Of a stretch of DNA of 64,000 bases, positions 26,701 through 34,358 are shown piece after piece (position 1 is the first letter of the stretch; the number at the start of each line of letters is the position of its first letter). Both the position numbers and the translations under genes were made by a program. This DNA comes from Deltaproteobacteria bacterium. GTDB lineage: Bacteria > Desulfobacterota > Syntrophia > Syntrophales > UBA5619. Under the pieces are notes generated by a model, which worked only from the letters and a program-made list of their open reading frames with translations, was not told the origin of the DNA and ran no database searches. Location of the stretch: contig JAKAFS010000006.1 in NCBI GenBank assembly GCA_021817825.1, forward strand, positions 1 through 64,000, written 5' to 3'.

Positions 26701-27467
26701 CGTCCGAGATCGGCGATGGAATAGCCGAAGACTTCCGACGTGGTCCTGTTGGCGAAGGTCAGGTTTCCCCGCGCGTCGCATTCGAAGACCGGCTGCGGCA
26801 GCAGGTCGGTCAGATCGCGGAATCGCCGTTCACTGGCCCGCAGCGCGTCGTCGGCCTGGGCCCTCAGGACCGCGGCCCCGATCTGCGGCGCGATGTTTTC
26901 CAAGGCGTCGCGGCTCTCGGGTGGAATCCCGTCCCGCCGGTGAGAGGCGATATTCAGAATGCCGATGGCCCGCTCCCGGTCGCTGAAGGGGATCATGGCG
27001 GCCGCCGTGAGCCCCTCCTTGCGGCAATAGAGGTATTCCTCGGCCCGGAAGCTTTCCAGATCGAAATAGGCGGGCCGGTTCAGCCGCGCCATACGGACCC
27101 ACTCGGAATCGTCGGAGGCCTCGCGAACCTGGTCGGCGAAGGTTTCAGAAACGCCTGTGACGCAGATCAGACGGAAGGTATTGGAAAAAGAGTCGAGCAG
27201 GTAGATGCCGCCGCAGTCCAGATCGGACAGGCGGATGGCGGTTTCCAGACTGAGGCGCAGGGCCTCTGAGGCCGAAGAAGCGGCGGCGAGCTGGAAACCC
27301 AGGTCGCGCTGGGCGGTGATGATTCGCTCCGACTGCTTGAGTCGGGCGATCTGCGCCTCGAGAGCCCGATTCGCGGCCAGCAAATCATCGCTGGAGCTTC
27401 GGGCTTTCTCGGGCGGTTCGGCAGGGGGTTTTCGGTCCCTGTCAGCACTCCGGCTCTGGGTCGTCAC
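23781..27467 (-). CDS. Multi-PAS hybrid histidine kinase with receiver domain
   Basis: About 1228 residues if the start is GTG 27467, which has CAGGAGAG six nt upstream; the ORF track's TTG at 27512 has no good site. Order: short coiled coil (about 25-60), GAF (60-200), five PAS domains (starting near 214, 340, 464, 593, 719), HisKA with AGGIAHDFNNIL (His near 858), HATPase (LINLCANAAHAM, DTGHGID, GTGLGLSM) and a C-terminal receiver with DLVITDMTMPNMTG (Asp near 1142). No membrane helix, so a cytoplasmic sensor. No response regulator with an output domain is adjacent; it is an orphan hybrid kinase and its signal and target are unknown. Confidence 0.9.
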   Translation of the reverse strand: MTTQSRSADRDRKPPAEPPEKARSSSDDLLAANRALEAQIARLKQSERIITAQRDLGFQLAAASSASEALRLSLETAIRLSDLDCGGIYLLDSFSNTFRLICVTGVSETFADQVREASDDSEWVRMARLNRPAYFDLESFRAEEYLYCRKEGLTAAAMIPFSDRERAIGILNIASHRRDGIPPESRDALENIAPQIGAAVLRAQADDALRASERRFRDLTDLLPQPVFECDARGNLTFANRTTSEVFGYSIADLGRGDRSIDRVFLPEERGRIVTVLETLKEGRKIGPLEFTFRRKDGSTFPAIVYAGPILRDNRVTGFRGTLTDITERRQAECVLRESESKFRHLAENSVAGIYLIQDGVFQYVNGRFAETLGFTVEELAGAPVETLIFPDDWPLVRANLRKRIEGTLESLHYEFRGRKKSGEVRRVEVYSSRTLYRGNPAVIGTLLDVTDRRQAEEALRQSEARLRQVIDLVPHYIFAKDLAGRFILVNRTVAEAYGTTVEELTGKTDADFSPDPTEVDHFRKDDLAVINSGVPLEIPEESMTDAQGRTRILRTVKIPFTLSGQQVKATLGVSTDITEQKRAQTALQESEAKYRNIFENAIEGIFQTTPEGRFISVNPALAQMAGYASPQEMLSAVNDIGRQVYRHPQERIRLLSRLQEAGAVEKFETELCRKDGSLIWTTINARMVRDGQGTLVYYEGAVQDITRRRQAEQALLESEAKYRSVVENSLVGFYIIQDGLLRFVNQHFCDVTGYAYEEIVDLMSPLEMIHPDDRPLAAENMTRRLIGQEPQIEYSFRVLRKDGRIVTVKVLGALITYRERMALCGTAIDITYERSMEAQLHQAQKMEAIGTLAGGIAHDFNNILGGIVGYAGLAQLKTCDGPIKPYLEQILRACDRAKDLVTQILTFSRQRDLEKKPLSVTPVVKEALKLLRSSLPATIEIRLHQENIPDTILANATQIHQVLINLCANAAHAMRERGGVLDIALSRLDITGERSADGPLAQGPYLQLVVRDTGHGIDPAVLDRIFDPFYTTKGPGEGTGLGLSMVYGIVKNHGGAVSVASRPGEGTAFTICLPLLDSEGKPPEGEREEIPGGQGCILLVDDEELLASLGKEMLSFLGYEVTVRFSSLDALEAFRANPGRFDLVITDMTMPNMTGSELAKELLRIRPELPVIITSGFSERMNGEEAARIGVREFIMKPLSLARLARAVNGVLGPQQATGDGAGRKAQ

Positions 27468-27573
27468 GCTGTCTCTCCTGGGGCTCTGACCTACTCGTGC
27501 TCCTGTTCTCAAACGACTTTGCTCTTATAGGGCAACGGCCGTGACTTGTCAATCCGGCCGCCGGGAAGAGCGC

Positions 27574-29319
27574 TTAGGAGAGGGAACGGGCCGTTGCGGC
27601 CGTTTTTCCGAACTGCCAGGAACCGTCGGTATCCAGAGCCAGGTGCAGGTCGTGCCGGTCCAGGATCGTGCTGCGATGGCCGACGCTGACCAGGACCGTG
27701 TCCGGGAGGCGCTCCTTGAGCGCTCCATAGAGAAAGGCCTCCATCGTTTCGTCCAGGGAGGCCGTCGCCTCGTCGAGAAAGACGTGGGTCGGTTTGAGGA
27801 GGAAGACCCGAGCGAAGGCGATCCGCTGCTGTTCGCCCGGAGAGAGCATCTGCGACCAGTTGCCCGGTTCGTCGAGGTGTCCTTCCAGGTGGGTGAGATT
27901 GCAGAGTTGCAAAAGCGCCCCGATCTCCCGGTCGTCGGGACGGACGGCGCCCGGGTAATAGAGGGCCTCGCGTAGCGTCCCCAGGGGCAGGTAGGGCTTC
28001 TGGGAGAGGAACATCAGGTTCTTGGCTTCCGGGATCGCGACTGCTCCGTCGCCGTAGGGCCAGATGCCTGCCAGGACCCTAAGCAGGGTGCTTTTCCCGC
28101 ATCCCGAGGGGCCGGTGACGACGAGGGAATCACCCCGCTTCAGGATGAAGCTGAGTTTCCGGGAGAGGACCTTTCCGTCGGGCAGTTGGACGTTGAGCCC
28201 TTCGATCTCAAGCCGGCCTTCGGGAGTCTCTGTCCGCCGGATTTTCTCCAGAGAACGCAGGGACTGGACGCGGTCCATCGTCTCCGTGAATCCCAGGAGC
28301 CGCTCCACGACGGCCTTCCATTCGGCGATTCCCACGAAGCTGTCGACGATGAAGGAAAGGGACCTGTGGACCTCGCCGAAGGCGTTGGAGATCTGCATCA
28401 GTCCTCCGAGCTGGATCTGGCCGGCGAAAAAGCGGGGCGAGGCGACGAGGAGCGGAAAGATGACCGAGAGCTGGTTGTAGCCGCTCGTCAGCCAGGTGAG
28501 GCGCTTCTGGCGGAGCATGATCTGGCGGAAGTTGGCCACGACGGCCATGAACCGCTCCCTGAACCCCGCCTTTTCCCGGGATTCGCCGCCATAGATGGCC
28601 ACGCTTTCACTGTTCTCCCGGAGTCGCACGAGGCTGTACCGAAAATCGGCCTCCAGCCGCTGCTGGTTGAAATTGAGCATGATGAGCGGACCTCCGACGC
28701 GCATCGTCAACCAGGTGCCGACGATGGCATAGAGGAGGGCCGCCCAGACCATGTACCCGGGGATCACGATCTGGGTCCCGTTCAGGGGGATCGTCAGGGG
28801 GCCGGAGATGCCCCAGAGGATGAAGATGAAGGAGCCCAGGGTGACGACGGCCCGCAGCAGTCCCAGCCCCAGATTCAAGGTCAGATTGACGAGGGCGTTG
28901 ATGTCCTCGCTGATGCGCTGGTCGGGGTTGTCCGTGGTCTGCTCGAAAATCTGGATCCGGTAGTAGGTCTGCCGGGCAAGCCATTCGTTCAGGTACCGTT
29001 CCGTCAGCCAGGTCCGCCAGCGGATCTGTAGCAGTTGGTTGAGATAGAGCATGTAGACGGCCACGGCGATAAAGGCGGCGGCGATCCAGGTGAAGTCATA
29101 GAGGGCCTTGATGAAACCGGCCTTGTCGAGATTCTGGATGGCATTGTAGAACCCGTTCATCCAGCGGTTGAAAAGAACGCTGATATAGACGATGCCCAGG
29201 TTCAGGCCGACGACGACGGCCAGAAGCCCCCAGGCCGCGGCCCGTTGATCCGATGTCCAGTAGGGGGTGATGAGCGCCCAGAAACCGCGGAAGAAAGCCC
29301 TGTCGAATTTTTTCATCAT
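27574..29319 (-). CDS. BacA/YddA-type ABC transporter (fused membrane + ATPase)
   Basis: 581 residues. N-terminal SbmA/BacA-type membrane domain of about six helices (1-330), then an ABC ATPase: Walker A TGPSGCGKST near 398, signature LSPGEQQRIAFAR near 493, Walker B THVFLDEATASLD near 511. Signature LSPGEQ instead of LSGGQ is usual in this ABCD/YddA group. The family imports peptides, cobalamin or very long-chain acyl compounds in various bacteria; substrate here unknown. It lies 61 bp before the kinase gene's likely upstream end on the same strand, with 108 bp to the AspT-like gene upstream. Confidence 0.88.
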   Translation of the reverse strand: MMKKFDRAFFRGFWALITPYWTSDQRAAAWGLLAVVVGLNLGIVYISVLFNRWMNGFYNAIQNLDKAGFIKALYDFTWIAAAFIAVAVYMLYLNQLLQIRWRTWLTERYLNEWLARQTYYRIQIFEQTTDNPDQRISEDINALVNLTLNLGLGLLRAVVTLGSFIFILWGISGPLTIPLNGTQIVIPGYMVWAALLYAIVGTWLTMRVGGPLIMLNFNQQRLEADFRYSLVRLRENSESVAIYGGESREKAGFRERFMAVVANFRQIMLRQKRLTWLTSGYNQLSVIFPLLVASPRFFAGQIQLGGLMQISNAFGEVHRSLSFIVDSFVGIAEWKAVVERLLGFTETMDRVQSLRSLEKIRRTETPEGRLEIEGLNVQLPDGKVLSRKLSFILKRGDSLVVTGPSGCGKSTLLRVLAGIWPYGDGAVAIPEAKNLMFLSQKPYLPLGTLREALYYPGAVRPDDREIGALLQLCNLTHLEGHLDEPGNWSQMLSPGEQQRIAFARVFLLKPTHVFLDEATASLDETMEAFLYGALKERLPDTVLVSVGHRSTILDRHDLHLALDTDGSWQFGKTAATARSLS

Positions 29320-29426
29320 GGGGATGGTTCGCTCCGATATGTCCGTTTGTCCAAGCTGTCCGGTCGGCAGTGACGGATTCCCTTGTTAATTGATTTTCCG
29401 GAAACTGACAAGCGGAAAATGTCCTG

Positions 29427-31085
29427 TTACAGGGTCAGGAGGATGAGGATCTGGGCCAGGAAGACCCGCAGGAACATGGTGAGCGGATAGACCGTGGCGT
29501 AGGAGGTGGCCTGGGCCTGGACCGGGGCGATCGCGTTGGCGAATTCGAGGGCCGGCGGATCGGTCATGGCGCCTGCCAGCACCCCGCAGAGCTTGAGGTA
29601 GTTGTAGCCGAAGCAGCGAAGGAGCGAGCCGATGACGAGCGGCGGGACCAACGTGATGACCGCCCCGTAGAGCATCCAGAGATAGCCGCCGGAAAGGAGG
29701 GTCTTGACGAACTGGCCGCCGGAAAGGAGACCGACGCAGGCCAGAAAGAGGACGATGCCCACCTCGCGGAGCATCATGTTCGCTCCCGGGGTCATGTAGA
29801 AATCGAACTTGCCGATCCGGCCCTGGTAGCCGATCAGGATGGCGACCAGAAGGGGACCGCCGGCGAGTCCCAGTTTCGCCGGCGCCGGCAGCCCGGGAAA
29901 CTGAATGGGAATGCTGCCGACGATGACGCCCAGGAAGATGCCGACGAAGATCGGGACCGTGTTGGGGATGGCCAGTTCCTTGACGGAGTTGCCCAATTCC
30001 TTGCGGATCTCGTCCAGATCGTCGTGCCTGCCCACGATCCGCACCGTGTCCCCCAACTCCACCGTCGTTTCCAGGGCAGGGAGGATCTCGGTGCCGGCGC
30101 GGATGATCCGGGTGATATTGGCCTCGAAACGGCGGGCGATGCCGAGTTGCTCGATCGTCTTGCCGGCCAGGCGGCGGTTGGTGACCAGGATCTGTTCGAG
30201 CGTCATCTCTCCGCCGATCTCGCGCCGCTCCGACAGGGCCACCTCCCCCATTTTCGACTGTAGGCTTGCGATCTGTTCGAGCTCCGAGACGCCGTAGAGT
30301 TCGTCCCCCTGCTGCAGAACCTCGTCTTCGGAGGCCAGGAGAAATCGGCCGTTGCGCCGGATCCGGGAGACGGCCAGCTCTCTGTCGAAGCTCTTCTTGA
30401 TTTCGCCGATCCGCTTTCCCAGAAGGCCGGGGTTGGTGACGGTGACGACGACGCCCTGTAGCTTGTGCTGCCGGTTGAGAAGGCTGTTGTCGTAGTCCAC
30501 GATCTCCTGTTCCAGATGGATGCGGAAGAACCAGCGAATCAGCCCCATGGTGAGGATGACGCCCAGGACGCCGAAGGGGTAGGCCAGGGCGTAGCCCATC
30601 GTCGTCACGGCGACGCTCTCTCCGGCCGCCCCCTGGCCGATCAGGGCTTCCTGGGCCGCGCCGAGGCTGGGCGTGTTGGTGACCGACCCGCAGAGGATTC
30701 CGGTGATGACGGCCCCCGGGACCCCTCCGAAGCGGTGAAAGGCATAGGCGATGACGAAACCGAGCAGCACGATGGCGACGGCGATCAGGTTCTGATGAAG
30801 CCCCTCGTTGCGAAAGGCGTGGAAGAAACGGGGACCCACTTCGATGCCGATCGAATAGACGAAGAGGATAAGGCCGAACTCCCGGACGAAATGGAGAACC
30901 TCGTGGTTGATTTCAGCCCCGAGATGGGCGATGAACAGGCCGGAGAAGAGGACCCCGGCGATTCCCAGCTTGACCTTTCTGATCTCGATCTTGCCCAAAA
31001 GCACGCCCAGCAGGGCGACCAGACTCAGGTAGAGCATGGTGGTGGCCGTGCCTCGGCCGGTGAACAGCTCGGTGATTGCATCCAT
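29427..31085 (-). CDS. AspT/YidE-type transporter with two RCK_C domains
   Basis: 552 residues: five to six membrane helices, a central soluble part with two TrkA-C (RCK_C) domains (about 200-285 and 290-370; LQGVVVTVTNPGLLGKRIGE and GGEMTLEQILVTNRRLAGK), then a second set of helices ending in GALAGAMTDPPALEFAN. The repeated G-x-x-T-[ND]-[TP]-P motifs (CGSVTNTPSLGAA, AGAMTDPPALEFA) are the signature of the aspartate:alanine exchanger family and its YidE/YbjL relatives. The family exchanges amino or dicarboxylic acids. Single gene with about 108 bp before the ABC gene. Confidence 0.88.
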   Translation of the reverse strand: MDAITELFTGRGTATTMLYLSLVALLGVLLGKIEIRKVKLGIAGVLFSGLFIAHLGAEINHEVLHFVREFGLILFVYSIGIEVGPRFFHAFRNEGLHQNLIAVAIVLLGFVIAYAFHRFGGVPGAVITGILCGSVTNTPSLGAAQEALIGQGAAGESVAVTTMGYALAYPFGVLGVILTMGLIRWFFRIHLEQEIVDYDNSLLNRQHKLQGVVVTVTNPGLLGKRIGEIKKSFDRELAVSRIRRNGRFLLASEDEVLQQGDELYGVSELEQIASLQSKMGEVALSERREIGGEMTLEQILVTNRRLAGKTIEQLGIARRFEANITRIIRAGTEILPALETTVELGDTVRIVGRHDDLDEIRKELGNSVKELAIPNTVPIFVGIFLGVIVGSIPIQFPGLPAPAKLGLAGGPLLVAILIGYQGRIGKFDFYMTPGANMMLREVGIVLFLACVGLLSGGQFVKTLLSGGYLWMLYGAVITLVPPLVIGSLLRCFGYNYLKLCGVLAGAMTDPPALEFANAIAPVQAQATSYATVYPLTMFLRVFLAQILILLTL

Positions 31086-31240
31086 GAAAGTGAATCCTCA
31101 ACGGTCCTTGTGCCGGATGGGTTCCGCGAATGCCTGCGATATAGGCAAAGACGGGTCCGATGTCAATAGATATCACGCAGGGAAGGCCCGGGAAAGGCTG
31201 ATCGGTCCGAGAGGGCGGGTGACAAACCGCCCTGAAGTGG

Positions 31241-32473
31241 TTACATCCGGTTGCCGTAGGTCAGGGCGGTGCGGTCGAGGGCGACGCGCAGCTCGGCATG
31301 GAGGAGCTCCTTGCGGTCCAGAAGGAAGGGGTGGTATTCCAGGCAGGCTTCCTCCAGCCTCACCTCCAGTCCGGCGAGTTTCGGGTAGAGCCGTCGCTTG
31401 TCGGTGAGCAGTTGGGCGAGGGTGACGGCGATCCCTTCGGTCGCCTCGGAAAGCGGGAGGGTGACCGGGTAGAGGGGTGGCGCGGGAAAACGGTTTTCCC
31501 TCTCGCCGAGGGGGCGAAAGACGGTCATCTGCCTTGCCCAGCGGCTGTAGAGAGCCGGATTGACCTTGAAGGCCGGCGACCAAAAATAGAGGGACGCTGC
31601 CTCGAAGGCCGGGGTGATTGCCTTGGAGAGGTTGGCCAGGCGGATCAGATCGGCATAGGAGGAAAGATCCAGTCCTGCGATCCGGGGCTTCATCCGCCAA
31701 AAGGGGAGGTAGAGGGCGATCTGGGTCGTACCGGCAGGCGGTTTCAGAACGGCGAAGGCGACCCGCTGGAATTCGTTGCCCCGGCATTCCCAGGCGGAGT
31801 CGCAGTTCCGGCAGAGCAGAACGAGGGAATCCTTTTCCCCTTCCAGATCCCGGCCGCAATGCGGGCAGAGGGCGGGGACGAAGCGGACCTCTTTTGCCGG
31901 CGGCGATGAAGATTTTTCAAAAAATTCCCGTCTGTCCGTTCGGCAGTCACAAACGGGCCGGCCGAGAACGGCGTCGAAGAGCCGGTCGCCCCGGAGGAAG
32001 AAAGGGGCGTGGATCAGACTCACCGCGTCGCCGATGAACGCCCGGTGGAAGAGGTCCGGCGACGATGCCGCAAGCTCCGGAATGGCCTGTTTTACCGGGA
32101 GCTCCGGCGCGATGAACCGTCCCTCCCGGTTGGGGATGGTAAAACGGAGTTTTAGAACCTGCGGGCGAAGTCCCAGCGAGGCGGGAAGTTCCGGAAGGGG
32201 CAAGGCCAGGGCGTTGGCATCGACGAAACGGTGAGTGACCTCGGAATCCCGGACGGAGAAGCAAGAGCCCCGGAGACGCCAGTAAGGGAGGAAGAGGAGC
32301 TGCCCTTCGCCTCCCGCTGCCGGGGGGAGGTAGTAGTGAAAGGGGCCGTCGGCCGCGATGCAGAGGCGCGTCCGGCAGAAGGGACAGGCCAGGAGCCGGT
32401 CCGTTTCGTCGAGCGTCGTCGGCGCCCCGCACTGGGGGCAGCCCTGTTCGATTTGCCAGTTCGCGCCGTTCAC
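31241..32473 (-). CDS. Tandem zinc-ribbon protein of unknown function
   Basis: 410 residues starting with GTG at 32473 (AAAGG upstream), 19 bp after the acyltransferase gene. Two zinc ribbons are visible: CPQCG...CPFC near residues 12-35 and CPHCG...CRNC near residues 205-228. Each is followed about 35 residues later by the same short motif, LFLPYWRL and LYLPFWRM, so the protein is an internal duplication of a ribbon-plus-beta module. No catalytic motif, signal peptide or membrane helix. No characterised family recognised. It probably shares a transcript with the acyltransferase. Confidence 0.7.
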   Translation of the reverse strand: MNGANWQIEQGCPQCGAPTTLDETDRLLACPFCRTRLCIAADGPFHYYLPPAAGGEGQLLFLPYWRLRGSCFSVRDSEVTHRFVDANALALPLPELPASLGLRPQVLKLRFTIPNREGRFIAPELPVKQAIPELAASSPDLFHRAFIGDAVSLIHAPFFLRGDRLFDAVLGRPVCDCRTDRREFFEKSSSPPAKEVRFVPALCPHCGRDLEGEKDSLVLLCRNCDSAWECRGNEFQRVAFAVLKPPAGTTQIALYLPFWRMKPRIAGLDLSSYADLIRLANLSKAITPAFEAASLYFWSPAFKVNPALYSRWARQMTVFRPLGERENRFPAPPLYPVTLPLSEATEGIAVTLAQLLTDKRRLYPKLAGLEVRLEEACLEYHPFLLDRKELLHAELRVALDRTALTYGNRM

Positions 32474-32492
32474 CGCAGCCTTTGTGAAAAGT

Positions 32493-33089
32493 TCATTCCA
32501 TGGCCGTCAGGGCCGATTTTTCGGGGAACTTCCCCATGATGCCCCTATAGAAGCCGCGGATCTTCTCCATATCGGCCTCGATATTGCCGGTGGGATGGAA
32601 GGTCTGGCCGATCCCGCCGACCTTGTGACAGTAATCCAGAAAGCCCATCACGATGGGCACCTTGGCGCCGTCGGCGATTCGGTAAAACCCCGTCTTCCAG
32701 ACGGCGACCTTTTCGCGGGTCCCCTCCGGGGAGATGACCATGACCATCCGCTTCATCTCCTGGAAGGCATGGATGGATTGGGCGACCACATTGTTGGCCT
32801 TCGACCGGTCGATGGGGATGCCTCCCAGCCAGCGGAAGAAACCATGGAGCGGCCAGCGGAAGAGGGCGGCCTTTCCCATCCAGCAGATCTTCATCCGATA
32901 GGAGAAGACCAGGGCCATCGTGAGGGGAAAATCCCAATTGGAGGTGTGCGGCGCGGCGATGAGGACGAACTTGTCGATGGCGGGCGGATGGCCGGACCTT
33001 CGCCAACCCGACAGCTTCAGGAAGAGCAGGGATGCCACCTGCAATAGATATTTGAGCAACGGGACATCAAAGATGGTCGATTGTTTCAT
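32493..33089 (-). CDS. 1-acylglycerol-3-phosphate acyltransferase family protein
   Basis: 198 residues. PlsC-type motifs: HTSNWD (the HX4D catalytic block, residues 48-53), GGIPIDRS (acceptor binding) and SPEGTR near residue 120. Length and the HTSNWD variant fit the short lysophospholipid acyltransferases that differ from canonical PlsC; a role in membrane lipid or lipid A-like acylation is possible. First gene of a two-gene unit with the zinc-ribbon protein. The 256 bp upstream, to the dehydrogenase terminator, contain no convincing gene. Confidence 0.85.
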   Translation of the reverse strand: MKQSTIFDVPLLKYLLQVASLLFLKLSGWRRSGHPPAIDKFVLIAAPHTSNWDFPLTMALVFSYRMKICWMGKAALFRWPLHGFFRWLGGIPIDRSKANNVVAQSIHAFQEMKRMVMVISPEGTREKVAVWKTGFYRIADGAKVPIVMGFLDYCHKVGGIGQTFHPTGNIEADMEKIRGFYRGIMGKFPEKSALTAME

Positions 33090-33303
33090 TGAACATTTTG
33101 CCTTCGATTGTATTTGATGATTTCCGGATTATCGATCAAAAGAGGTGGGCGCAAGATCATCGCAAAAAACATCGCAGGGACATTATCGGAAATACCGGCG
33201 AACCGCAAGCGCTATTATCTCGGTTGGCCTTCGGGCAGGGGGAGGACGACTGGGAGGAGAAGCGGGCAAAGGAGGCCTGACCGGTTTTTCGCGTGACCCG
33301 TTA

Positions 33304-33333
33304 AGGAGCCGGGGGCGACCGCCCCCGGCTCCT
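33304..33333 (-). terminator. Strong hairpin after D-2-hydroxyacid dehydrogenase gene
   Basis: AGGAGCCGGGGGCG and CGCCCCCGGCTCCT form a perfect 14-bp stem with a 2-nt loop (13 bp with 4 nt more realistic), 13 nt beyond the minus-strand stop at 33346. It closes the hydratase-dehydrogenase unit. The U-tract is weak (TTAA). Confidence 0.65.
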
Positions 33334-33345
33334 GTCGGCGGAGTT

Positions 33346-34305
33346 TTAATCTTCTTCCGCGATGGCGAGCGAAAGGGGCTTTTGCCCTGCGGCGACCCGC
33401 TGGATGTTCTCCCAGGCAAACTGGGATCTCCGAAACCAGCCCTCATAGGAATGGCCGGCCGAATGGGGGGTCAGCAGCACATTTTCCAGTTCGAGCAGCG
33501 GGTTGTCGGGAGCGATGGGTTCCTTTTCGAACACATCCAGGCCGGCCCCGGCGATTTGCTTCGCCTTCAGCGCCTCGACCAATGCTTTTTCGTCCACAAT
33601 CGGTCCGCGGCTCGCATTCAGAAGGATGGCATTGGGCTTCATCAGCGACAGCGCCTGCTTCCCGATCAGGCCGCGGGTTTCTTTGAGCAGCGGGAGGTGG
33701 AGCGAGATGATGTCCGCTTTTTGCAGCAGTTCCTCAAGCGAGACCCGGCGGGCGCCCAGCTCTTTTTCGATTTCGGCGGACGGAAAAACATCATAATAGA
33801 GGATGTCGGTTTCAAAAGATTTGAAACGCCTGGCCACCTTCCGGCCGATGTTGCCCGCTCCGATCAGCCCCAGCGTCTTTCCCGCCACTTCGAAGGTATT
33901 GAAGCCCGTGATCGGCTTGCGCCAAGTGCCTTTGCGAACCGACTGGTCGCTTTCCCGCAGGCGTCTGTAGAGGGCCAGCAGCATCGCCACGCTGTGCTCG
34001 GCCACTGCCCAGCCATTGACGCCGCCGTTGGTAGCGACGGGAATTCCCAGCTCCGCCGCCAGCTTGAGATCGATCTCGTCATAGCCGGCGGTCAAAAGCT
34101 GGAGCAGCCGCAGCGACTTGGCCTCTTTCATGATTTCCTGGGAAACCGCTGCCGGGTGAAGGACGAGAAACTCGACCTCCTTGAGCAGGGTTTTATCCTG
34201 CAAAGGGTAGGGCTGCCAGGAAACCGCAAAGCCTTCCGGCGCTTTTCCGCAGAAGATCTTGGCGACCTCTTCGCGTTGCCCGGTGATAAAAAGAACTTTT
34301 TTCAT
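33346..34305 (-). CDS. D-2-hydroxyacid dehydrogenase (first of three)
   Basis: 319 residues from the ATG at 34305, with AAGGAGG six nt upstream (the ORF track's 468-aa version runs backwards into the hydratase gene). NAD-binding GLIGAGNIGRK near 147, catalytic Arg in NASRGPIVDE, Glu in DVFEKEP and His in TPHSAGHS. Interconverts a 2-hydroxy acid and 2-oxo acid with NAD(H). It follows the aconitase-type hydratase by 53 bp on the same strand, so both would respond to the sigma-54 promoter at 36756. Substrate unknown. Confidence 0.9.
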   Translation of the reverse strand: MKKVLFITGQREEVAKIFCGKAPEGFAVSWQPYPLQDKTLLKEVEFLVLHPAAVSQEIMKEAKSLRLLQLLTAGYDEIDLKLAAELGIPVATNGGVNGWAVAEHSVAMLLALYRRLRESDQSVRKGTWRKPITGFNTFEVAGKTLGLIGAGNIGRKVARRFKSFETDILYYDVFPSAEIEKELGARRVSLEELLQKADIISLHLPLLKETRGLIGKQALSLMKPNAILLNASRGPIVDEKALVEALKAKQIAGAGLDVFEKEPIAPDNPLLELENVLLTPHSAGHSYEGWFRRSQFAWENIQRVAAGQKPLSLAIAEED

Positions 34306-34358
34306 GTGCACCTCCTTAATGTCGATGTAAGTGGCGAACTCCCAATTCCGGTTATGGG

